From assembly GCA_021234155.1 (NCBI GenBank), contig JAJEKV010000571.1, positions 1 to 64,000 on the forward strand: a stretch of DNA of 64,000 bases, in the 5' to 3' direction. The translations under genes and the position numbers were made by a program. Shown here in pieces: positions 56,169-64,000 of this stretch. Below the pieces are notes generated by a model. It did no database searches and was not told where the DNA came from. It saw only the letters and a program-made list of their open reading frames with translations. The stretch's first letter is position 1, and the number at the start of each line of letters is the position of its first letter. The stretch is from Isoetes taiwanensis. Its lineage: Eukaryota > Streptophyta > Lycopodiopsida > Isoetales > Isoetaceae.

Positions 56169-58270
56169 TATGTCCATGGCTTGAGCTTTTCCCTGTGTCA
56201 GTATGTTATATGTATGAGTATACTATCTATAACCCAACAATTCTTTACTCGTCCACAATGGCAGTATGTACATTATGGCACATATTCCTCTGAGGCTGGG
56301 CCTGGTTGAAGACATTCCTGATCTGATTGGAAAGGATTATCAGGCGCCCATTAAGGATGAAGGCTGAACTATTTTTTGCAGTATTTCTGCATTGACACGA
56401 TTCTTTATTGTTTAAGGCTGAAGGTTTCCTTCATCCGCAATTTTTGGACATTATTTCAGGTGGGGAGCCTGCACAAGCATCAGCGCTTTGTCCATCACAC
56501 CTACGTTATTTTCATTCTTCAAATTTTTGGCATGGGGAAGGTTTTACCCGTTGGGTTCCTAGAATTTATTGGAGCCTGGTATGAACATCATGATTGTTTT
56601 TATTGTTGTACATGGTGGTAGTGTAATAACTTTTCAGCTAGAGAGGGTGACACTAAATGTTTGGACTGCCGTGTTGGTAGCCTGAATCTTTTCTGCCCAT
56701 AATGATGGCTCTAAACATCTAACCAATGAGGTTTACTACAGAGGGAATTCAATTACGAAGGAAGATTTTGCCTAGGTATGTGTTTCTTAAATTGGGTATA
56801 AGAAGGATGGTACATACACATTTCCCATGCCTTAGGTTGTTGGGCGAGACTAAACGATGGTACCAGCGGAACAACTTGTTCCCTGTTTTATGGCAGTTGA
56901 CCCTCTTGACTGTCCAAAATACGTAACCTACTTATATGGGACTGTGCTACGACCGTTGTATATGTCCTCGTTAATTTGCTGAATTTCAGAAATTAAAGTT
57001 TTAGTAGAATTATAATCTTCCTTAATCCTGTGCTCATTAACGGGGAGGCTTTCTAATCCAAGTGAGTGATCAGAGCTGACTGGCAGCCTTTCTAATCCAA
57101 GTGATTGGGGCTGTTGATTCATTTGAGGGAAGATTTGTATGAGTTGAAGTTTGCAACTATATTGAAACTACCCTAACACTAAAGTATTTGGTTTAAATGG
57201 CAATAACTTTTTTCTGATGGATCAAATATAAAAGTTATCTTCACTAAACTTATAGATAACAGTGAGATCTATCCAGTAGCAGTTATCGAAAGTATTGTTG
57301 AAGTCATCTAAAATGGCATTGTAATCTTCAAGTTACAGTGTTTTAAAAATGTGTTATAAAAGACAAATTGAGCATAACTTGTGAATTTTAACTCTGATTA
57401 AATGAATTTGTTCTTGTTGGAAAGATCTTATCCCACGGTAGAATGTAGTCATTAGGGCTTTTGAAGTTCAAATGGTTTGAATGTTATGGATATGCATGGA
57501 AGTCTCTTTTATTGAGTGCTCCATTAATCAAGAAGTCCTTTTCTTTTTAATGTTTCTATTATAACTGTGTATTGCTCTCGAAGTACCTCATGTACTACTA
57601 TGTTGGATCTTAAGAAGCACATTTAGAGCAAAAAAAGACTCTTATTGTGATTGATACTTCAAATAGTGGTTGTTTTGATTGGATGGAAGCTCCTAGAATG
57701 TGGGGGCTTTTAGATGAAATTACTAGAGTTGCACTGCTGCAAATAAATCATGAACAATATGACATAAGCAAGAGTGGATATGGCATAAGCGAAACATGTC
57801 CGTTTTCAATGCCCTCAAATATTTCTATTTTAAATGCTCTCAAATATTGTTTTTGAATGATGTTACACCATGCCACAACTCACACTTCTTCTTAAGAATG
57901 CAGAATAATGGAATCTATCATGTTTAAAAAATTTTCAAATCAAAATGTTAGCCTTCAAACTTCCTACATTTTAGTACGTCAAGTTGTTGGCGAAAAACTT
58001 TGTTCTAATTATCTTTGATAATAATAATGTAGTGGACTCTTTGGTTCCTAGAGGGATTGATCCTCTCGGTGGGGAATATATCATGTACCATATTATTCTC
58101 CTAGTTTTACACCAGATAGTTCGTGCATTAAAGATGCCTTGCTAGTTTTCGATCCCTAATTTTCCTCTAGATCTAATGGCTCATAAATTTTTAGTGGCAT
58201 TTGCAACTGTGCTTGGGGTCCATTACTAAAACACTAAGCATTTCTTGTAGTCTTCTGCATCTAATAAGTG
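56169..58270. other. PP2C 3' flank and AT-rich spacer, no gene seen
   Basis: 56169-56650 probably includes the 3' untranslated region. Later open stretches (56376-57122, 57647-57856) are short and unconvincing. A duplicated phrase, CTTTCTAATCCAAGTGA, occurs at 57048 and 57088. Confidence 0.45.
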
Positions 58271-58362
58271 CTCTCCGAAGAGGCCAAAATTTTTTTTAGT
58301 TAACACAAACTATTAACACACAACTAACATTATTAACACAAACCATTGCATTTGACACATTC
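58271..58362 (+). repeat. Left terminal inverted repeat
   Basis: Begins CTCTCCGAAGAGGCCAAAAT and ends TTTGACACATTC. Differs from the right copy mainly in the outer 11 bases. Confidence 0.88.
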
Positions 58363-58365
58363 AAA

Positions 58366-58572
58366 TTAAAGGTGCAGAAGGCCTTCTTGGACCCAGGGGT
58401 GAAGTCCACCGGGTTCCATACCGGATCCTACTCGAGCGGGGCTTTCTATCCCTTCAAGCGGCTGCATTGGAGCATGCATGTCGTTTACTTCAAAGGTGGT
58501 GTATAGGTTGACGCTCACCCCACCTTGCCCAGCCACGGTGATGGGTCCCTGAAATCCTGGCTGGAAAGACAA
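58366..58572 (-). pseudogene. Unknown protein-like fragment inside the TIR element
   Basis: 68 codons on the minus strand, including 'QGGVSVNLYTTFEVNDMHA', which has protein-like composition. No start or splice support and no recognised family. It may be a captured gene or retrotransposon piece. Confidence 0.25.
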
Positions 58573-59270
58573 GCAAGCTCGATGGTTCTCACATCTTTGG
58601 GGTGTGCAAGGTAAAGTCGTCTAGGTCGGGACAAAGAAAGATCGCCAAGGCACTTATTTGTACCTAGATGCTACTTTCCTTCGCCAAGCTCGGGATCACC
58701 CGGATGCTTTGGCCGACGTTAAAGGTGGCACACTATCGGTGACAAGTCAATCCTAGGCTCATAAGAGGCCCACACCCGATGCTTGTACCCGCGGTGCCCA
58801 TGAAGAAGTCGCGGACTTATGAAAGTTTCCATTACCGCGGGTGCACATAAGCCTCCGCATTGAAGCGAGGCGTTGGGCTCGGAACCACGAGAGCAAATGT
58901 TTTGCGGTGTTGCCACCGAGCCATTGAGGATGAATGTCGCGTACCCTCCGGTTTACCCGATTTGCCCATATCCGAGGCGATATGTTGATTACTAGTGCCC
59001 GGGCGGTTGTTGCATGCGGTTATTGGCTCACCGTCGGGTGGAATTTGTTGGGATCACACCTCCGAGGGAGGTTATGGATGCTACGGACTCATTTGTGTCC
59101 GGGGACGGTATTGAACCGTCCTACACAATTGGCCGCGCCCGATACTTATTGCGCGCGCTAAGTTTTTTCCCTCGAAAACCCTTTGGTGGGGTTTTAATCC
59201 CTGTGGTAAGCTTCTTTGCTCTCTTTTTTGTTTGGGTCCCATAGGCCAATTGGTCTCGTGGATGCTAAAA

Positions 59271-59352
59271 CTATTCTATTCTATTCTATTCTATTCTATT
59301 CTATTCTATTCTATTCTATTCTATTCTATTCTATTCTATTCTATTCTATTCT
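59271..59352. repeat. (CTATT)n pentanucleotide microsatellite
   Basis: About 16 perfect CTATT copies. The repetitive 'ILFYS' translation is not a gene. Confidence 0.98.
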
Positions 59353-59357
59353 TAAAG

Positions 59358-59647
59358 CCCCCTTTGGTGCGGGTGCATATTCACCGCGGGGGGGTTACTG
59401 GCAACGAGCCTTGGATCGGCATATTTGCCCTTTATTCCAAGATCCTGACCTGCATATAGCGATCCTGCGTTTGTGGGGGTATGCATGTACAACTTTTTGT
59501 ATACTGTATATTAAGGTTTGCAAAATACTATAAGGTTTGAGACAATGTACTTAATGGTGTTAATTCTGTACATGTATTATAAATTTTTTGAGGCTCTCGC
59601 TGCCCTACGTAACCCCCCATGTGAATATGCACCCAAACCAAAGGGGG
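59358..59647. mobile_element. Nested fold-back/MITE-like element
   Basis: CCCCCTTTGGTGCGGGTGCA (59358-59377) continues to GGGGGGTTAC at 59398. The inverted counterpart runs from GTAACCCCCC at 59609 to CCAAAGGGGG at 59647. About 33 of 39 positions pair, and pairing extends weakly inward (GGCAACGAGCC / GGCTCTCGCTGCC). The total is ~290 bp with an AT-rich centre, as in MITEs. Its right end touches the outer element's right inverted repeat. Confidence 0.7.
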
Positions 59648-59738
59648 AATGTGTCAAATGCAATGGTTTGTGTTAATAATGTTAGTTGTATGTTAATAGT
59701 TTGTGTTAACTAAAAAAAGTTTTGGCCCCTTCGGGGCC
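59647..59738 (-). repeat. Right terminal inverted repeat
   Basis: Begins GAATGTGTCAAATGCAATGG and ends CCCCTTCGGGGCC. Confidence 0.88.
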
Positions 59739-59739
59739 T

Positions 59740-62335
59740 TTAAGGATGGTGTAGGGGTGTAGATATAGGCAATTTAAGTAATTGCAATGACCTTACTAGA
59801 AATAAAGGGCATGTTTCTACCATCACTAGTCTCACCCAAATTTAGGTCGGGCAGAATTTACAAAGCTAGAACCATATGGAGGTAGTAGGAAAAAAATATT
59901 GCAAATACTCAAAGTAAAATTTCTCTAAAGAGAACCAATAGAATTGTAAGTAATCATCATAAATGAGATATAATAGAATTACAGAATAGACCTTCTAATC
60001 CAGCATTTCCATGCGTGATAATGGCTGGATTATAATATAATATGCCTCTGCCCTATTCATGAGTGACTTGCCAAGCCCGACTCCTTCAGAAGAAGATACA
60101 ACAGCCACATACTATACGGATCTTGCACTTGTGGATGATGGCAATACACCTTCCATTTCTGTTTCAATTAGCAGCACTAACCAGCCTTTGAAAAATACAA
60201 ATAATGTGATTGAAATCATGAAGATAAGAAGAATATTGTGGCATCATGTCCCTGCAATAGAACATGGAAAAGGACCTAAAGATAACGAGAAGAGAACCCT
60301 GCAAGGTAATAAATAGCAGAGATCCAAGAAGGCAGCTTGTGAGTCCAGCGTAAACTGAAATGAATAGCATAAACTAAAATGAATTTCGAGGGCGAACTAA
60401 CCTGTTTGCCATGCATTACGAATGAGCAACAAAAGAAAGATATGAAGGAATATCACTTGCTTAACCCGGAGATGCCTTTGCAAGTAATAAACCGTTACAA
60501 TAAAATTTAACTTGCTACACAATGGGCTCTTTGTATCTTACATCATCTTTGTATCTTTGTATCAGCCTTGAGCATGGCAACTATATTCTGCCATAGGTCT
60601 CTACTATATATTTAACTACATTGTTCTTGTGTGTTTGCTACTGCATCATTGGAGTCGTTGTATGGAACAAGGAGAGACACATATGCCTTTGACGGTATGC
60701 TATGGCAATTGACAGGGCGCCCGAGATCCAATAACCGGTCCAACTTCAAAGCCCCTATTGAAGAGAGAGAAATAAAGAGCAATTAAAGCCAATTCACGGT
60801 ACTTTTGCAATTAAAGAGAATTATGGAACATCATGCAAACAATAGTAAAAGTCTTACGGTCCCCCGATTCGGATGTGGCTCGGGAAGGAACAACATGAGT
60901 GGGAGGCAAGTCCATACCCCTATATTCTTTGACTTCACCGGTGTACTGGTAGGCGAAAGTGATAGGACCAACATCGCCACTTTTTCTATAACTATGCATC
61001 AGCCCTATAGTCTGCCAATCAAAATAATTATCACATTAAACGGAGAACAAAGTATGAACCCTCCAGGGCGCCTGGACAGACTAATTTCGGGCTTGGCCAT
61101 CGATACCCACAACCGCTGCAGCTAAAAAAACTAGCACAACAACAAAAACATCGTAGGCATGGCCCTGGGCTGATGGGAATCTAGATGCATTGCCTGATCA
61201 GTTAAGCAGATCTAGCTCGGGCATAAAATTCGGAACCTAGAACGATCAAAAGCAGAGAATAAGTGGGCGAACATTTCTGGGTATAAGAGGGATTTGGGAG
61301 AAAGGGCTTCCAATGCTTTGGCCGATAACTTTTTCTTTTAGGATTTTTTGGGGTCATAACCACATCAACCATCCAAAACTTTGAGAGATCACAACGACAC
61401 GATTACAGTTTTGATTCAAAATCAATGGCTCAGAAAGAGCGCACTCTAGAAATACTGTTTAGTACACTTGCACGAATACAGCAACGAAATCATAGGAAAA
61501 CCATGTGAAAAAACGTATAAAAATATAAAAGTAACCCTTTGTTATAATGCTAGATATTCTCTTAATATTCTACTCCTTTCTTGATCCAACAAACAATATG
61601 GTATTTTGGCCTTCTATACAGTCGTAATATATCTGTTTCCAATGAATATTGCTTTCCTTCCAGACACTCCAAAACTTCATAGGTAGTAAATCCCAACTTC
61701 TCAAACGCAATCAGCCTCCATTCATGTGGACAACATCTATCACTAATCTTCTACAGAAAAAAGATTGTTGCGATAATATTTAAATGTTGCTTAAGATATA
61801 GTCTAGCATATCACATATATAGTCTAGCATATTACATATATGTAGAAGCGAGAGTCTAGCATATGTCTATTACCAAACAAGACAATGCAGATTGTGTCAG
61901 TCCTTATTGTCATAGGCATATAATTCATTTCTTTTATGTATGCTTAGCATTGGTTATTGAGGCCCTTGCTATACATGCACTGATTTGCATGTTTAATGCT
62001 AAGACTGTTTCTTGCAATCATTCTGTAACATGCTAGAGTGGTGTTGTATACTTAAACTGAAGTTGGGAAAATTTATATTATACTTCTTAATTCTATTTTA
62101 AATTTACAAAGGCAAAATTCGCATCCATCCATCGTTGTTGGGAGGGTCAACTTTAGGCCTTTGACATTTCGTAGAGATTTTTTAGATGGAAAAATTTTGT
62201 ATTGCAATCTACAAGAAATGCATGCATAGAGAGTTATCTCTGGAAATATTAAGCATTTGATCTTAAACTTGATCGTTCTTATTTTTTTCAAAAGAGAAGT
62301 TATGTCTTCTTATTTAATGCTCTCTTGCTCAACAT
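59740..62335. other. AT-rich, no supported gene
   Basis: Holds an 85-codon open stretch (60059-60316, +) with an acidic, Thr-rich start and a Lys/His-rich end, and a 106-codon one (60805-61125, +). Neither has a recognised domain or splice support. Confidence 0.4.
61797..61866. repeat. Short tandem repeat, ~21-bp unit
   Basis: TATAGTCTAGCATATCACAT, then TATAGTCTAGCATATTACAT, and a looser third AGAGTCTAGCATATG after a 10-base gap. Confidence 0.85.
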
Positions 62336-62339
62336 GCAG

Positions 62340-62423
62340 TCAACTGCATTAGCAGAGCATCTAGCTTCTACCTGTGTAAATTCATTTGAGCCTTATTCGA
62401 CATTCAAACCAGGGATAGATTCT
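62340..62423 (+). CDS. Orphan internal exon candidate
   Basis: 84 bp (28 codons, phase 0) open in the frame 'STALAEHLASTCVNSF' ... 'FKPGIDS'. It is flanked by a pyrimidine-rich acceptor ending CATGCAG and a perfect donor GTAAGT. Upstream or downstream exons were not found, and no family is recognised. It may be a relic of a gene or part of one extending out of the window. Confidence 0.3.
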
Positions 62424-62949
62424 GTAAGTTTTTTTCAAAACTTTTGTACATATTTCTTCCCCCCAAAAAAACTTATTTTGGAAGTATAAAATATATTTTT
62501 GGCATACCCTGGTCTAGAAAAAAATCTGGCACGTCTGCGACTTCCATAGCACGTAGACGCGTATAAAATTAAATGAAAGCGGTAGAAAATGTGATGCGCA
62601 TTTGCCCGATATTATGTCCGCCAGATAAATGCACACGCAGCGGCCATCGATTTTCAACCTTCGTAGGGTGTTGTGTTATTGATGGATGCACTGGGCTTTT
62701 TTTATCCGAAGTAGCGGTTGCATTATTAAGCTATAGGTGTAAATATGGTCTCGCTACCCAAAAAGCTGAAAGCACTAAACCCAAAGCACTTAGAGTTCGA
62801 CAAAAAACGCATTAGCTTCGATCTCGGTTCCCCGCAACCAATTTTTCCCCATTTCCCGTTTCATTCCCGACATAACAGTAGTTTTCCTAATCCCTTCCGG
62901 CACACAACAATTGATCGCTTTCAAAGAACTAATCTTCCTCAATCGCTTT

Positions 62950-63780
62950 AAAATGGCCGGTGGTGAAATGGTCAAGATTTTGGCCGAGATTTACCGGGCT
63001 TATCAAACGAGGGCTTGCAACAAGTGCAAAATACAAACTGGTTAGTAAAAAATGTTTCACAGAACAATGGGAATCCGCTTTGTGAACCTTTCCAATCTAA
63101 GTCTGCAATCAAGGTTCGGGCTTTTGTCAAACCGCATTTGAGGGCCAAATTGGATAGGTTATTGAAAATTTCTACCCGTAAGGCCCCTCAGAATAAATGA
63201 AGTAAGAAAACAGCCTTGCTTATGCTTTTGCATGCCCAAGGGTTGGATGATCCCGAAGGGCATAAGATCAATTGGGCCGCATATGGCGCTGAGTGTTGTA
63301 ATTTATCGAATGCAGCCTAAAAAGAAGGTTGAAAAAGTAAAAGTTGAAGTGGATTTGAAGCCCGATATTTCAAAAAGAAATTAGTAAGTCTATCCTAGAT
63401 CGAATGATTTGAAGCATAACCCGCAATTGGTATGCTTGAAAATAAAAGGGCGTAGGATGGAAAAAGGAAATGCAAACCTTTGTTGTTAACTTGGCCGATG
63501 AGAAGAGTAATGACAAGATGTATAAGACATTGTCCGATAAAAGAATTGCTATTGAAGAGCTTAAGTCCGAGGATTGCAGAGAAGAAGGCTTTGGTTAGCA
63601 CAATGGAAGTGGAGATGTAAATAAGGGAGTTGGAAAGGAATCTGATGTTTGAGGAGTACGATATGAGTCTTTGGAGTCTATTTGCAAAACCAAGATCTAG
63701 ATCTTCTTGTGAAGACAATTTCATTGGAGGCTAAAATTGATTGAAAAAGAGATCGAGATCACACTACCAAAGAACATTTG
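62950..63780 (+). pseudogene. Unrecognised coding relic
   Basis: Plus-strand pieces in different frames. 'MAGGEMVKILAEIYRAYQ' starts at 62953. 63015-63200 includes 'AIKVRAFVKPHLRAKLDRLL'. 63310-63780 is a Lys/Glu-rich coiled-coil-like stretch with several stops. It may be a transposon accessory protein. No domain can be named. Confidence 0.3.
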
Positions 63781-64000
63781 AGCAACCTTGAAAGTTTGAG
63801 GCGTATAACCAACACTTCTTTCTCGTGATCAACACTAAAAAAAGAACACTTCCGTGTTTTGCAAAGTTCATGTAATCGCTTGTGGTTTAACATTTCATGA
63901 TAAATACAAAATGTCATTAGTTTGGAATGTCAACATGAGTACCATTTGATGTGTAATCGCATTGTTAAGAGAAGGGAAATGTTTGAAATGTGAATCACAT

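Larger units (their letters stand above)
58271..59738. mobile_element. DNA-transposon-like element with 92-bp terminal inverted repeats
   Basis: 1,468 bp with inverted repeats at 58271-58362 and 59647-59738 (about 86 of 92 positions agree). The outermost bases, GGCCCCGAAGGGGCC on the right end, are themselves a palindrome. The interior has no transposase. It is GC-richer than its flanks and includes a minus-strand protein-like piece (58366-58572), a (CTATT)n microsatellite and a nested fold-back. No target-site duplication can be read with confidence. A non-autonomous element carrying unrelated DNA. Confidence 0.82.

Noticed and set aside
59216-59533. 105-codon open stretch with repeated ILFYS
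   Set aside because: It is a direct translation of the (CTATT)n microsatellite.

Overview
The window is nuclear DNA of a land plant. The evidence is two intact, intron-containing genes of plant families: a BAHD acyltransferase at 37.8-39.3 kb and a PP2C phosphatase at 53.8-56.2 kb. They lie in about 60 kb of decayed transposons, captured gene pieces and tandem repeats. This density suggests a large, repeat-rich plant genome. The sequence alone does not settle whether it is a gymnosperm, fern, lycophyte or angiosperm. No bacterial operon, rRNA, intact tRNA or CRISPR array was seen.

Layout. 0.4-4.85 kb: decayed Ty3/gypsy retrotransposon, + strand, with protease, RT, RNase H, integrase and a possible chromodomain. 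5.8-6.14 kb: a U3/promoter-like block. 8.53-10.0 kb: a degenerate array of a ~19-bp unit. 12.07-14.0 kb: a shattered leucine-rich-repeat gene, minus strand. 15.5-25 kb: relics and several local direct repeats. 25.88-26.8 kb: the 19-bp unit again, now inside a ~218-bp higher-order repeat. 27.1-36.7 kb: a minus-strand cluster holding two Ulp/SENP-type cysteine protease genes, an FCP1/NIF-phosphatase-like pseudogene, other exon-like relics and a small two-exon gene; one plus-strand transposase-like pair of exons sits among them. The second protease gene is bracketed by two arrays of a GATCCCGGAGG/CCTCCGGGATC motif (33.2-34.0 and 36.9-37.5 kb). The right array stops about 0.3 kb upstream of the BAHD start codon.

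40-53 kb: a LINE 3' end, a minus-strand Ty3/gypsy gag piece, a small LTR retrotransposon with PBS and polypurine tract, tandem LTR-junction repeats, a tRNA-like SINE head, two copies of a GC-rich palindrome 10 kb apart, and one exon resembling starch synthase. 58.27-59.74 kb: an element with 92-bp terminal inverted repeats that holds a nested fold-back pair and a (CTATT)n microsatellite. 59.7-64 kb: mostly unassigned, with one orphan exon candidate.

The two intact genes do not obviously work together: one predicts specialised or cuticle-type acylation, the other Ser/Thr dephosphorylation. The strongest candidate for something undescribed is the 33.2-37.5 kb unit: a zinc-finger-like plus ULP2-like protease gene between arrays of direct and inverted short repeats, as in elements with subterminal transposase-binding repeats.
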